DNA of 64,000 nucleotides from Bog-756 sp963812885 (GTDB lineage Bacteria; Actinomycetota; Acidimicrobiia; Acidimicrobiales; RAAP-2): NCBI GenBank assembly GCA_963812885.1, contig CAWEWZ010000002.1, positions 558,001 through 622,000 of the forward strand. Reading direction: 5' to 3'. The number at the start of each line of letters is the position of its first letter. Position 1 is the stretch's first letter. Made by a program: the position numbers and the translations under genes. The notes below the pieces were generated by a model. It ran no database searches. It worked only from the letters and a program-made list of their open reading frames with translations, and was not told the origin of the DNA. Of this stretch, positions 1 to 11,000 are shown piece after piece.

Positions 1-320
1 AGCTCCGGCGGGCGTGGACTGCTCCGGGCCTCACCATGCTGGCCTGGGCCAACGCCGGGGTATCCATGGACCACTCGGCGGCCGACCAGTACGCCGATTT
101 CCCCCACGTGAGCCCGAGCGCGCTCGAGCCCGGCGACCTGCTCTTCTACGACTTCGACGGGACCGGTATCGATCACGTCGTCATGTACGTGGGCCCCACG
201 CTGGACGGCCAGCCAACCCCCTACGGGAGCAGCACCATCATCCAGGCCGCCCACACCGGCACGGTGGTCACGTTCGACCCGGTCTGGTCGGAAGCGTTCG
301 TCGGCGCCGCCCGGCCGTAG
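1..320 (+). CDS. NlpC/P60 cysteine peptidase, C-terminal part (5' truncated, frameshifted)
   Basis: This is the C-terminal part of a cell-wall D,L-endopeptidase that cuts peptide crosslinks in peptidoglycan. The catalytic-cysteine motif DCSG is read in frame 2 at bases 17-28. The following residues (LTMLAWANAGV) are read in frame 3 from base 30, so one extra C near base 27-29 breaks the frame; removing it restores the family motif DCSGLTM. Further on are PGDLLFY and DHVVMYVG, which carry the catalytic histidine (near base 175), as in NlpC/P60 domains. The gene enters from the left edge, so its N-terminus, which would normally hold a signal peptide and coiled coil, is not seen. It ends 64 bases before the next gene. 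The family call is firm. I cannot tell which substrate-specific subgroup it belongs to. Confidence 0.85.
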   Translation, partial: LRRAWTAPGLTMLAWANAGVSMDHSAADQYADFPHVSPSALEPGDLLFYDFDGTGIDHVVMYVGPTLDGQPTPYGSSTIIQAAHTGTVVTFDPVWSEAFVGAARP

Positions 321-384
321 GGCGTGCGCATCACCCGACCGCCCGTCGACGGCCCTGCCGCCTAGGGTCGGTCTCCCGAGGACC

Positions 385-1410
385 ATGACACTCGAGCTCA
401 CCATCGTCGTTCCCGCCTTCAACGAGGCCCACCGGCTCCCCGAGGGCATCAAGCGGTTCGACGCCGCCGTGGACGAGGGGGCGGTGGACATCGGCCGGAC
501 CGAGGTGCTGGTCGTCGACGACGGCAGCACCGACGGGACGGCGGCGGCCGCCCGGGCCCTCCTGGCCCACCTCCCCCATCACCGGGTGGTCAGCCATCCG
601 GCCAACCGGGGCAAGGGCGGAGCCGTACGCACCGGGGTGGCGCTGGCCCGGGGCCGGTACACCGCCTACATGGACGCCGACATGGCCATCGACCCGAGAA
701 CCATCCCGGTGCTGGTCGACGGGCTGCGGTCCAACGACCTGGCCATCGGATCGCGGGCGCTGGCCGATTCGATGGTGGAGAGCTCCTACGCCATGCGCTC
801 GGTCATGGGCCGGCTCTTCAACCGTCTCGTCACCACCGGCACCGGGCTCGGGCTCAGCGACACCCAGTGCGGCTTCAAGGCCTTCCACACCCCGGTGGCC
901 CGCCTCCTGTTCCACCTGGTCCGGATGGAGCGGTTCGCCTTCGACGTCGAGGTCCTCGTCCTGGCCCACCGGCTCGGGCTCCGCATCACCGAGGTTCCCG
1001 TCCAGTGGACCCATGTCCCCGGGAGCACGGTCCATCCGCTCCACGACTCGATCTCCATGCTCACCGACGTCTACTCGTCGAGGCTCGGTCTGCTGGCCAC
1101 GCCGGCCGTCCCCGGCATCGTGGTGGCCGACGCCTCCGGCGCCACCGATCCGGGGGCGCTGGCCGAGCGGGTCGGGTCGGTCCTGGCCGCCTCCACCGCG
1201 GGCACTCCCCTCCCCGTCCTGACCGACAGCCGGTCGGTGATGGTCCTCCTGCCCCTGGTCGACCCGGCCGAGGCGGCCACGGTGGCCGGCGTCCTGCGGG
1301 CTGAGCTCGAGCCCCTGCCGGTCACCCGCACGACGATGACCGCCGAAGCCCTGGCCGCGCTGGGTCCGCTGGCCGGCCGCCTCGACATGTCCGCCGATGC
1401 CGGGACCTAG
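385..1410 (+). CDS. Glycosyltransferase family 2 (dolichyl/polyprenyl-phosphate glucosyltransferase-like)
   Basis: This 341-residue GT-A enzyme is predicted to transfer a sugar from a nucleotide donor, probably to a polyprenyl-phosphate carrier at the membrane. Visible motifs are the N-terminal VVPAFNEA (residues 8-15), DDGS (45-48), the nucleotide-binding NRGKGGAV (74-81) and the metal-binding DAD (97-99). The spacing resembles ALG5/DPG-synthase-like GT2 proteins. After the GT2 core (about residue 240) there is an Ala/Val-rich extension of about 100 residues that I cannot assign. The ATG is preceded by a GAGG element. It is the first of a co-directional group with the acyltransferase and the SDR gene, suggesting a shared role in lipid-linked glycan assembly, which is inference. 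Confidence 0.85.
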   Translation: MTLELTIVVPAFNEAHRLPEGIKRFDAAVDEGAVDIGRTEVLVVDDGSTDGTAAAARALLAHLPHHRVVSHPANRGKGGAVRTGVALARGRYTAYMDADMAIDPRTIPVLVDGLRSNDLAIGSRALADSMVESSYAMRSVMGRLFNRLVTTGTGLGLSDTQCGFKAFHTPVARLLFHLVRMERFAFDVEVLVLAHRLGLRITEVPVQWTHVPGSTVHPLHDSISMLTDVYSSRLGLLATPAVPGIVVADASGATDPGALAERVGSVLAASTAGTPLPVLTDSRSVMVLLPLVDPAEAATVAGVLRAELEPLPVTRTTMTAEALAALGPLAGRLDMSADAGT

Positions 1411-1714
1411 CCGGCGAGCCCGGAAGGGGGGTGCCGTCGGCGGCGGTACACTCGGCGGGGTGAGCGCGGATCCGTCGGATACCACCCGGACGGCAGCGCG
1501 ACGCCGAGCGCGACGGGCCGGACGCGAGCGGGGTCGAGGACCCACTGGCCGGCCCGGCTGCCGATGGCCCCGACGAGGTGGACCGACGCCAACCCGGCCG
1601 GGCCGAAGGCCGCATCCATGTCCATCCTGCCCGTAGCCCAGGCCCAGGTCGGACGACGGCGGACCCGATCCGTCCCGACGATCGGACGTCGACGAATGGG
1701 GCCGCTCCGAGCAC

Positions 1715-2458
1715 ATGCGCTCCATCGTCCGCCGCCTCTACGACCCGGTGTACCGCTACTGGTTCCGGGTCGAGTGGGAAGGGCTGGAGAAGATCCCCCA
1801 CCATGGCGGCGCTCTGCTCATCGCCAACCACGCCGGCGCCATCCCCGCCGATGCCCCGGCGATCATGCACGGCATCGAGGAGGAGTTGGGGCGGCCGGTC
1901 TACGGCATGGCCGACTACTTCTTCAGGACCATCCCGGTGGTCGGCACGATGTGGTCCCGGACGGGAGGTGTGCCGGCCCATCCGGACAACGCCTACCGGC
2001 TCCTCCACGATCAGCAGCAGCTGGCCCTGGTCTTCCCCGAGGGCACCAAGGCCACCTCCAAGACCTATTCCGACCGCTATCGCCTTCGCCGGTTCGGACG
2101 GGGTGGGTTCGTCGAGATCGCCATGCGGGCCGGCGTGCCCATCGTCCCCATCGCCGTGGTCGGGGCCGAGGAGTCGATGCCCATCCTGTTCCGGCTCAAC
2201 AGCGTGGCCCGGTTGCTCAACCTCCCGTACTTCCCGGTCACCGTCAACTCGCTGCTGATGGGCCCCATCGGCTACGTCACCTACTTCCCGGTCAAGTTCA
2301 AATTCCGGGTGCTCGACCCCATCTCCTTCGACGTGGAGCCCGGCCTCGAGCGGTACTCGAGGAGCCGGGTGATGGACGAGGCCGAGAGCATCCGGGCCCG
2401 GCTACAGGACTCGATCCACGACATGCTGCGCGACCGCCGCAGCATCTGGTTCGGCTGA
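1715..2458 (+). CDS. MGAT-like lysophospholipid/glycerolipid acyltransferase (N-terminus uncertain)
   Basis: This is a 247-residue acyltransferase of the PlsC superfamily. The catalytic block reads NHAG...PADA (N38, H39, D46), the spacing of the MGAT-like branch rather than the plain HX4D of PlsC. FPEGTKA (107-113) is the second substrate-binding block. It would esterify an acyl chain onto a glycerolipid at the inner membrane. The reading frame stays open upstream from base 1639, with family-like residues DEWGRSEH just before the first ATG, but there is no start codon in that stretch. A GTG at 1460 opens the same frame and is interrupted by a TAG at 1636. The true start may therefore be at 1460, with two compensating indels between. 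The SDR gene follows after 3 bases, so they are likely co-transcribed. Confidence 0.82.
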   Translation: MRSIVRRLYDPVYRYWFRVEWEGLEKIPHHGGALLIANHAGAIPADAPAIMHGIEEELGRPVYGMADYFFRTIPVVGTMWSRTGGVPAHPDNAYRLLHDQQQLALVFPEGTKATSKTYSDRYRLRRFGRGGFVEIAMRAGVPIVPIAVVGAEESMPILFRLNSVARLLNLPYFPVTVNSLLMGPIGYVTYFPVKFKFRVLDPISFDVEPGLERYSRSRVMDEAESIRARLQDSIHDMLRDRRSIWFG

Positions 2459-2461
2459 GCC

Positions 2462-3508
2462 ATGGGCCGGCGGGTGCTGATCACCGGGCTCGACACCTTC
2501 TGGGGCGGGCGCATGGCCCAGGCCCTGGAGGCAGAGGCCGATATCGAGATGATCCTCGGCCTGGGGGCCAACGAGCCCCGGGTGCCGCTCGAGCGCACCG
2601 AGTTCGTCCGCTCCGACCAGAAGTACTCGATCCTGAGCCGGATCGTGCGGGCCACCCAGGTGGACACCATCGTGCACACCTTCCTCGAGACCAACTCGGT
2701 CAACGTGTCCAGCCGGGCCCTCCACGAGATCAACGTCATCGGCACGCTCAACCTGCTGGCCGCGGCCGGCTCGGCCGGATCCTCGGTGCGCCAGGTCGTC
2801 GTCAAGTCCTCGACCCACATCTACGGATCGTCGGAGACCGACCCGGCCTGGTTCCGGGAGGAGGACGCCCGGCAGAGCCCGGTCCGCACCCGCGTCGAGC
2901 GATCCCTCATCGAGGTCGAGTCATTGGTGCGCGACTTCACCGAGGACAACCCGCACCTGGTCGTCTCGGTCCTCCGGTTCGCCAACGTTCTCGGCACCGA
3001 CATCATCACCCCGGTGAGCTACAACCTGCGCCGCCGGCTGCTACCCTGCATCGCCGGCTTCGACCCGCTCGTGCAGTTCATCGAGGAGGACGACGTGGTC
3101 CGGGCCCTCGAATACGTCACCGGGCACCGGGTCCCGGGGGTCTTCAACGTGGCCGGTGCCGGCAAGCTGCCCTGGAGCGAGGTGGCCTCGATCTGCAACG
3201 GCTACCTCCTGCCGCTCCCGCCGTTCCGGCCACGGGCCTTCGTGGCCCCGTTGCGCCGGATCGGGGCCGTCCAGTTCCCGCCCGAGATGGAAGGCCTCAT
3301 CCGCTACGGACGCGGCGTCGACACCTCCCGCCTGATCGACGCCGGCTTCGAGTACCGGTACACCAGCGCCGGGGCCGTGGAGAGCTTCGCCCGGGCCAAC
3401 AACCTGCGCCGGGCCACCGGGTCCGGTGAGCCGGCCTACCGCTACGAGCAGGACGTCGAACAGTTCTTCCGCCACTCCCCGGCCGTGGTGCGCGGCATCG
3501 ACGGCTGA
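2462..3508 (+). CDS. NAD-dependent epimerase/dehydratase-like SDR protein
   Basis: This 348-residue protein has an extended short-chain dehydrogenase/reductase fold. The N-terminal Rossmann entry is RRVLITGLDTFWGG, a variant of the GxxGxxG loop, and the SST...YGSS strand lies near residue 118. The catalytic YxxxK pair expected near residues 140-150 is not evident: the sequence there reads TRVERSLIEVE. It may therefore bind NAD(P) without ordinary epimerase chemistry, or act as a regulator or scaffold. C-terminal VFNVAGAGKLPWSEV is typical of the UDP-sugar epimerase-like branch. It follows the acyltransferase by 3 bases. The substrate is unknown. Confidence 0.8.
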   Translation: MGRRVLITGLDTFWGGRMAQALEAEADIEMILGLGANEPRVPLERTEFVRSDQKYSILSRIVRATQVDTIVHTFLETNSVNVSSRALHEINVIGTLNLLAAAGSAGSSVRQVVVKSSTHIYGSSETDPAWFREEDARQSPVRTRVERSLIEVESLVRDFTEDNPHLVVSVLRFANVLGTDIITPVSYNLRRRLLPCIAGFDPLVQFIEEDDVVRALEYVTGHRVPGVFNVAGAGKLPWSEVASICNGYLLPLPPFRPRAFVAPLRRIGAVQFPPEMEGLIRYGRGVDTSRLIDAGFEYRYTSAGAVESFARANNLRRATGSGEPAYRYEQDVEQFFRHSPAVVRGIDG

Positions 3509-3534
3509 GGGTCGGGTCCGGCCGGGCCCCCCGG

Positions 3535-4965
3535 TCACTCGGGGCTCGGCGTGGCCTCGACGATGAACTGGTAGCCGAACATGGTCGGCCAGGTGGACAG
3601 CAGCATGTGATCCACCAGCCGCAGCCACTGTGCCTTGCCGCCCTCGACACCCAGGGCGTCGAGGGGGAGGCCGACCGGCTCGAGTCGCCGGACGGTGAAT
3701 CCCTGGCGCTCGATCAGCTTCTTGATGCTCCGGCGGGTGAAGAACCGCAAGTGGGTGGAGTCGAGGATGCCGCGCTGGTCGTAGTCGAACATCCCGAAGG
3801 TCGACCGGAACCGCGGGTACCAGTGGGCGATGTTGGGCACGCAGAAGATGGCCGTACCCTCCGGGGCCAGCACGTTGCGCACCTGCCGCATCAGGGCTCC
3901 GGGATTGACCAGGTGCTCGAGCACGTCGGCGGCCAGCACGATGTCGAACCCGGTCCCCACCTCGGAGGGAATGCCCTCGTTGAGGTCGGCCCGGAAGAAG
4001 GCGTCGGTCCGGTCCTCCACCCCGGCGATCTCGTTGAGGTCGACGCCGGTGACGTGGTGGCCCATGGCCCGCAGCCGCTCCGACAGCAGCCCGCTCGAGC
4101 ACCCCAGGTCGAGGACCTTGCCCGGCGGGCGGGACTTGAGCAGCGTGGAGATGCGGCCGTGCGAGCTGTCCTCGCTGGGCTTGAGTTGGTACTCCTCGTT
4201 GAGGGCGATACGGCTCCCGTCACCGAAGCCGGCCTTCTGGAGCCGGTAGGCAACCACGTCCTTGGTGACGTCGGCGGCGTAGCCCATACCGTCCACGTAG
4301 CAGATCTCATCGCCGTAGTAGGTGGGGATGGGTACCTCGGCGATCCGCATGCCCGCATCGTGGAGCTGGATGATGATCTGGGTATCGAAGTTGAACCCGT
4401 TCGAGTTCCGCTCGAACGGGAGCTGCTTGAGGGCGGCCACCGAGTAGGCCCGGTACCCCGAGTGGAACTCGGTCAGCTCGGTGCCCAGGGCGGCATTCTC
4501 GAAGCGGGACAGGATCCGGTTGCCCACGTACTTGTAGAGCGGCATCCCGCCCCTGCGTGCCGCTCCCTTGATCATGATCCGGGAGCCGAAGACGGCGTCC
4601 GCCTCCCCGGCCAGCAGCGGGGCCACGATCTCGGGGAGGGACTCGGGCGCGTACTGCCCGTCGCCGTGGAGCATGACCACGATGTCGAGGCCGTGCTCGA
4701 TGGCCAGGTCGTAGCCGGCCTTCTGGTTGCCGCCGTAGCCCAGGTTGGTCGGCTGCCTGATCAGGGTGATGGGCAGGTCGGAGACCTGCTGGTAGCCGAG
4801 GCCGACCAGATAGGTCGAGTCCTGACTGTGATCGTCGCTGACGATGACCTCTTCGATGTCCGAGCGGATCTCGGCGGGAATGCGGTCGAGAACCTTGGCC
4901 AGGGTGGTTGCCGCGTTGTAGGCGACCACCAGCATCCCGATTCTCTTCTTCCCGGCAGCCGTCAC
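3535..4965 (-). CDS. Fusion of GT2 glycosyltransferase and class I SAM methyltransferase
   Basis: This 476-residue protein has two domains. Residues ~10-230 are a GT2 domain, with VVAYNAATTL, SDDHSQD (43-49) and DGQ (102-104), resembling polyprenyl-phosphate sugar transferases. Residues ~270-470 are a class I methyltransferase, with VLDLGCSSGLL near 280-290, VTGVDLNE and ADVLEHL. I chose the GTG at 4965: a run of G lies 8 bases upstream, and reading further upstream gives low-complexity shadow sequence. The fusion suggests a transfer-then-methylate step on a lipid-linked sugar. The gene is convergent with the upstream + strand genes (27-base gap). Each domain call is firm; the linked function is inference. 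Confidence 0.88.
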   Translation of the reverse strand: MTAAGKKRIGMLVVAYNAATTLAKVLDRIPAEIRSDIEEVIVSDDHSQDSTYLVGLGYQQVSDLPITLIRQPTNLGYGGNQKAGYDLAIEHGLDIVVMLHGDGQYAPESLPEIVAPLLAGEADAVFGSRIMIKGAARRGGMPLYKYVGNRILSRFENAALGTELTEFHSGYRAYSVAALKQLPFERNSNGFNFDTQIIIQLHDAGMRIAEVPIPTYYGDEICYVDGMGYAADVTKDVVAYRLQKAGFGDGSRIALNEEYQLKPSEDSSHGRISTLLKSRPPGKVLDLGCSSGLLSERLRAMGHHVTGVDLNEIAGVEDRTDAFFRADLNEGIPSEVGTGFDIVLAADVLEHLVNPGALMRQVRNVLAPEGTAIFCVPNIAHWYPRFRSTFGMFDYDQRGILDSTHLRFFTRRSIKKLIERQGFTVRRLEPVGLPLDALGVEGGKAQWLRLVDHMLLSTWPTMFGYQFIVEATPSPE

Positions 4966-5120
4966 GACCTGACCCCCCGTAGCGCACGAATGACCTGCCG
5001 TACAGCGTATTCGGCATTTCCGCCGAGGGAAAGACCTCGGAGCGTAGGTGCAGGTCACGCCGGGCGGGTCGGCGCCCGGTGGGCGGTCCGGAGATGCGGG
5101 CCGGCCCTGGTCGGGCGTGG

Positions 5121-5746
5121 TCAGTCGCCCCCGATCCACCGGGGAACCAGGTGGTGGCGCTGGATGGCCCATTCCTCGGCGGTCATGGCGTAGCGGACGT
5201 GGTCCTCCCATTCGCCGTTGATCTCCAGGAATCCGAGCGCCACCCCCTCGGATCGCATGCCCAGCTTCTCCACCACCCGCCGGCTGGGCCGGTTGCGGGG
5301 GATGATGGCGACCTCGATCCGGTGCAGCCGGAGCGTCTCGAAGGCGAATTTGAGCACCACCACCACGGCCTCGGGGATGAGGCCCTGGCCGGCGAGTCCT
5401 GGTCGATCCAGTACCCGATGGAGCCGTTCTGGAACGGCCCCCGCTGGATGGAGGACAGGGTGACCTCCCCGGTGAACCGGCCCTCGAAGAAGATCCCGAA
5501 CCCGAACCCGCTCCCGAGCTGCCGCTCGCGCTCGCGCATGCCGCACCGGGCGGCGAAGCTGGCCGCGTCCTCGGGCGCCAGGGGCGCACCCTTCGACCGC
5601 GGCTCCCACGGGACGAGCCAGTCGCGACAACGGTCACGAACCTCGTACCAGGCCTCGTAGTCGCTCTCGACCAGCGTGACCAGGCGGACCCGTTGGCCAC
5701 AGAGCTCGAGCGAGCGGACGGCCGGTGCAGAGGTGTGCCGGATCAT
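5121..5746 (-). CDS. GNAT N-acetyltransferase, RimJ/RimL type (frameshifted)
   Basis: This GNAT-fold acetyltransferase resembles RimJ/RimL ribosomal-protein N-acetyltransferases. The N-terminal half (from ATG 5746, RLVTLVESDYEAWYEVR, then GYWIDQ) and the C-terminal half (GLIPEAVV, then IIPRNRPSRRVVEKLGM, an acetyl-CoA-binding region typical of the family) lie in different frames. They meet at about base 5400, so one base is missing or two are extra there. An in-frame GTG-type start further upstream at 5785 exists, but ATG 5746 gives the usual family N-terminus. The acceptor is unknown. The gene stands alone, with 238 bases separating it from the next gene upstream on the same strand. Confidence 0.8.
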
Positions 5747-5984
5747 GATCCGACCATGCCTATCCTGGCGAGGACCCGGTGGCAAGCGCAGCCGACCGCG
5801 GGGTCATCCACCGTTGCCTTCCCCGCCGTGTCAAATTCCACCAGCGCATCGTGCCCGAAACGGAATGATCGCGCTAGTCCGCACCACGGCCAGTGGCGGA
5901 ATGGCCGGAGGCGGCGGTGGTTCTCGCTCCCGGATGAGGGCAAGGTCGATCGGGGCAGGCGATGGGGGCACGGCCGATCGACGA

Positions 5985-7917
5985 TCAGCCCGACGCCAGC
6001 TTGGCCAGCGAGATGCTCTCGACCTTGATCGTTCCGGTCCCGTTGAACTGGACCCGGACCGCCACCTCCTCGGTCGCGGTCACCACGAACGGGTGATGGC
6101 TGGCCGTCGCCGTGGCCGCCAGCGGGCTGCTCTGCAGGATGCTGATGTCCACGTGGGCGTGGTCGGTCTTCTTGAAGCTGATCACCTCGCCGAGCGCCGC
6201 CCCGGGCTCGTCGTCCTGCATGACGTAGTGGATGGTGGCCTCGTAGCGCCCGGGCAGGACCTCCCAGAAGGGACCGAGCGCCACCGAGCCGTCCTGGGCC
6301 GCACCCTGGGCCACCACGTCGGATCCCTCCACGGTTCCCACCTGGGACTGGAGGAAGCCTGCCGAGAAGGTCACCGTGGCCGGGAGCTGGACCGGGGACG
6401 TGAGGGAGAGCACCAGGCAGACCAACCCGGCAGCAACGAGGCCGCCCAGGAGCCGGCGCCGGATACGGGCCGGCCGGCGTACCAACCGGACCAGGTAGTA
6501 CAACACCGCCGCCGTCAGCAGGAGCGACGCAGGCCAATCCCCAGAGGTCGCGGGCGTTGCCCCACGGGATGGTACCGGGGAGGAAGGCCGGGATCCCGCT
6601 GCCTCCTCCGGGGGTCAGGATGGGGAGGTTGAAGATCTGCGCGGCGGGGAGATAGCCGAGGACCGGCGAGGGGTCGAGGCCCCCCCACCAGCCCCGGTAG
6701 GAGATCGGGTCCCAGGGTATCTGGCTGTAGTAGAGGTGCTCTCCGAGGATGATGGGCACCGCCTCGAAGACCGACAGCACCGCCGCGATGCCGACGATCA
6801 AGGGTACCGTCGCCCTTCGCACCCGCCACAGGTCGATCACGTAGAGCGCGCAGAAAGCCAGCGCCAGCGGGACCAGCGGCCACTCGTACCGACCGTTGAA
6901 GCTGCCCCCGGTCTGGCTCCCCGGCTCGGTGCCGTTCCCGTAGACGATGGCGGCGGTGAGGACCACGGCGGCGATCACCGCCAGCGGTATCCGACGGCGC
7001 CAGACCCACAGGGCGGCCACCCCGAGCACGAGGATGGGCATCTGGATGAGGATCCCGCTCCGCCGGTCGAACACCAGCGCCGCCGAACGGGTCCAGGTCT
7101 CGATGCCCGAGGTGGTGACCGGGTTCTTCGAGCCGAGGGGATGGCCGTAGGCCCAGAGGTTGAACAGGACCACCCCGGACAGACTGACCAGGGCGGGCAC
7201 GGCCAGCCAGGCCAGCTGGGCACCGGCCATGAGCGTCCGGCGGCTGGCCACCACCAGCACCACCAGGAGCAGGCAGGTGAGCGGGATGTTCTTCTGGGCC
7301 AGCCACGGGAAGAGGGCGAGCAGCAGCCCCCCGGTGACCACCTGGGCGGTGGTGCAGCCCCGTTTGGTCTCGAAGAGGGCCACCAGGAGCACGACGACGG
7401 CGATGATCATCCCGGTCATCAGATCCGGATAGACCTGGGTGCTGGCCACCAGGTAGGACGGGACGAGGAACACTCCGGCCAGGGCGAAGCGCCAGGGCGA
7501 GCGGGTCCCGGCGAGCAGGCCCACCAGGTGGACGACCCCGACGGCCAGGGCGGCCAGCATGGCCAGGAAGGCCACGATGGCCACGGTGGGTCCGAAGAGG
7601 ATCGGAACGGCCAACAGCACCGAGAGGCCGACCGAATGGGTCGGCAGGTACAGATGGTGCCTCAGGATGGCCTCCCAGGTCATCTGGGCGGCGACGTTGG
7701 GTCCCGGCTTCTGGGTGAACGGGTAGACGATGTGGTGGGTGATGATGAAGTTGTAGCCAGGGTTGCTGTTGAGCGTGAAGTAGCGGGCGATCGACTCGGC
7801 CTCGACCAGATAGGAGGGTTCGTCGCCGTTGATGTGCACGCCCTGGTTCCTGACCAGGGCCAGAGCGCCCGCCGAGGCCCCGGTGAGTGCGGCCACGGCG
7901 GCCAGCGCCGCCCACAC
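5985..7917 (-). CDS. Large GT-C-like membrane glycosyltransferase with C-terminal beta domain (frameshifted)
   Basis: This is a polytopic membrane protein of about 640 residues. The first ~470 residues hold many hydrophobic segments, and GDEPSYLVEAES after the first segment is the kind of acidic first-loop motif (DE near the membrane) found in GT-C enzymes using polyprenyl-phosphate sugars. The last ~150 residues are a soluble beta-rich region (FSAGFLQSQVG...VRVQFNGTGTIKVESI), possibly carbohydrate-binding outside the cell. The membrane part ends at DLWGLA and the tail resumes at SLLLTA in another frame, so one extra base lies near 6527. The start is uncertain: GTG 7917 puts a membrane segment at the very N-terminus, while a different-frame ATG at 8020 could supply a longer leader if another indel exists. 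Confidence 0.75.
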
Positions 7918-8075
7918 CGACGACGTCCGCCTCGGTCGCTCGACGGCCGTCCCCGGTGAGGGCCTGGACCTCCTCCGGCAGAAGTGACCTGACTGGGGCA
8001 GACGGAGGAGCGCCGATCATTTCGGCCCAACACTATGCGCCGCCCGGCCGGCCACCCGGTTCCCCGGCACCAGGC

Positions 8076-11000
8076 TCAGGACGACATCCGGGCCGGCGAC
8101 CGGAGAAGACTCCGGGCCCGTCCGGCACGTCTGGCCGCCGTGTAGATCTCCTGGTGGTCGGCGACCACCCGTGGCCACCGGAACCGGCGGGCGGCTACGG
8201 GCGGCACGATCGGCCAGGTCACGCCGCGAGATCGGTGTCCATGAGCACCCTGCGGACCCCATCCTCGATACTCGTGGCATCACCGTCGACGACGAGGAGG
8301 GCGTCCCGGGAGTCCGAGAAGATGGGGGCGTCCGTCACCACCACCGGGCGGCCCAGCGGCAGGATGAAGCGAAGGGCGGCACTCGACGACTCGCCCGTCT
8401 CCTGGTACGGGAGGACGATCACATCGGCGCCCCGGAGCAGGGTCCGGGCCACCTCGTCGGTCAGGTACTCGGTGACCAGGAGGACCGAGTCCTCCATCCC
8501 CCGGGCCGCGATTTCGGCCCGGATCTGGTCCTCGTACTCCTTCGACTCGACGTGCGGATACCGGGCGCACAGGGCGACGAGGAGGAGGTCGGGGAACTCG
8601 GCCCGGAGGGGATCGAGCGCCTTGACCAGTTCGAGGGTGCCCTTGTGGGGCAGCAGGAAGCCGAAGGTCCCCACCACCGGCCGTGACCCGAGCTCGAGCG
8701 CGGCCCGCACCTCGGAGGGCGAGAGCTCCGGGGGGGCGGCGGCGCCGATGGGGACGACGGTCACGTTCTCCTGCAACCCGATCTCGGCCAGGAAGCGGGC
8801 ATCGGATTCCTGGTGCACGATCAGCCGGTCCACCCTCGACAGCGTGCCGGCGATCTGGCGGAGACTCAACAGGTCCCCCCGGTCGTCGTAGTCGCGGGTG
8901 CGGTGGAGGGTCACCACGACCCCGCGGGTCTCCAGCTGGCGCTCGATGAGGTCGGCCATGCGCTGGAACTCGAAGAACCCGAAGTTGAACTGCACGTGGA
9001 CCACTTCGGCATCCGTCAACCTGAGCGCCTCCTCGAGGGTGGACAGGTCGGGCGACCATCGGTCCTTCCAGGTCCGGCTCACGCCGAGATCGGCCACCGG
9101 ATCGATGACCACGGCGTCGACATCGGCGAACAGCTCGATCTCGAACGCGTGGCGCGAGTGCTCGACGATGTACCGGGTGTTCTCGGCGATGCCGCACCGG
9201 GAGTTCCAGGTGGTGACCATGGCCACCCGCTGGACACCGGCCGAGTCCTCGAGATCCTCGATGAACTCCTCCCAGCGGCGCACCGCCGCCGGCCACGAGT
9301 AGCGGGTGGTGATCAGCTGCCGGGCCGCGTCGACCCGCCGACGAACGGCGGGGTCGTCCGGATGCTCGGCCATCCGCTTCAGTTCGACGGTGAGGCTCTC
9401 ACCGTCGGGCTCGGCCCAGATCGAGTGGTCGAGATCGAGATGGGTCTGCGCCGGCTCCAGCGTGTACGGGATGGTGACCGCCGTCTCCTCGGAGACGAAG
9501 TCGGCCAGGCCCGAATAGGCCAGGCTGATGACCGGGACGCCGGCAGCCATGGCTTCCGCCACCGGGAGGCCGAACCCTTCACCCCGCGCCGGATGGACGT
9601 AGCAGTCGGCCAGGCCGTAGAGGGCCTCGAGCTCCCGGTCGTCGAGGTCACGGTCGATCCAGCGCACGTCGGGGGGGTTGGGATGGCCCGCCTGCAGCCG
9701 GGCCAGGATCTCCCCGACCTGGTTGTGGGGATTGGGGAAGGTCTTGAGGATCAGCGACACATCGCTGTGACCGGCGAAGGCGGCGAAGTACGACTCGAGG
9801 AGCACGTCGACCCCTTTGCGGGGAAAGGCCGAGCTGATGTGGAGGAAGGTGAAGGACCGGAGATCGACGAGCTCGGGGGCTTCGAGGGTGGCGGTGGGAT
9901 CGGGGATGTCGACTCCGTTGCCGACCACCCGGATCGGGACGTCGACCCCGCAGTCGCGCAGCACGTCCCGGACGAAGGTCGACATGACACCCACACCGTC
10001 CAGGTAGCGGTTGAAGTCGTCCACCACCGATTCGGGGACGCGGCTCTCCTCCCACCCGAAGTACTCGCAGGTGATGCCGCCCGGGGTGTCGATCACCCGC
10101 GGCGGATACATCTGCCGGATCGACCACATCGGGAAAGGGCACATCTTTGGACCGGGCGAACAGGGCGGCGGCCTCGGGGTGCTGGTCGAGGTCCTCCTTG
10201 GCCGGTTCGTAGTCGCCCGGGCCCTCGGTGGCGTAGATGGACACGGCGTGCCCCGGCAGACCGGTCGAGGCCCTCGGCCAGCTTCCGGTTGACCACGGCG
10301 AGGCTGTAGCTGGTCTCGAAGGGCCCCTGGATCTGGACCTCCAGCGGGAAGGCGGTCCCCGATGCCCGGTCGATGACCCGGCGGAGCAGGGCCCGGCTGT
10401 CGAAACCCCGGAGCTGCTCGATGCGAGCGAACTGCCTCTCGATCAGCCGCTGCCTCAGTTCGGGGTCGCTCTGGACCGCCTGCACGGCGGCGGCCACCAC
10501 GGCCGGCTCCTTGGTGTGCAGCAGGACCCCGGCGCCGCTCATCGTCTCGGGAACCGCGGCGGCGCCGTAGGCCACCACCGGGACCCCGGCCGCCATGGCC
10601 TCGAGGATGGGTACACCGAATCCCTCGTGTTCGCTGACCGAGACGAAGATGCCCGCACCGGCGAACGCCGACCTGAGCAGCGAATCGGACACCTTGCCGA
10701 TGAGGATCACATGGTCCGTCACCCCGAGCCGCTCGGCCTGGGCCCTGACCGTCGAGACGTAGTCCTCGGCCCTGGTGTCCCCGATCAGGAGGAGGCGGGC
10801 GTCGGTGTCGAAGGTCCGGTGGTAGTGGGCGAAGGCGGTGACCAGATCGTGCTGGCACTTGTTGCCGATGATCCGGCCGACGTAGAGCCAGTCGTTGGAC
10901 CGACTGTGGGTGCCACCCGCCTCTTCGGCGAACTCGCTGAAGTCGACCCGGACCGGCAGTACCTCCACCCGGCGGAAGCCGACGGCGAGCATCTCCCGGC

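Noticed and set aside
331..1725. A 464-residue minus-strand open frame opposite the GT2 gene
   Set aside because: Shadow of the GT2 gene (385-1410); Gly/Arg/Pro-rich with no motif.
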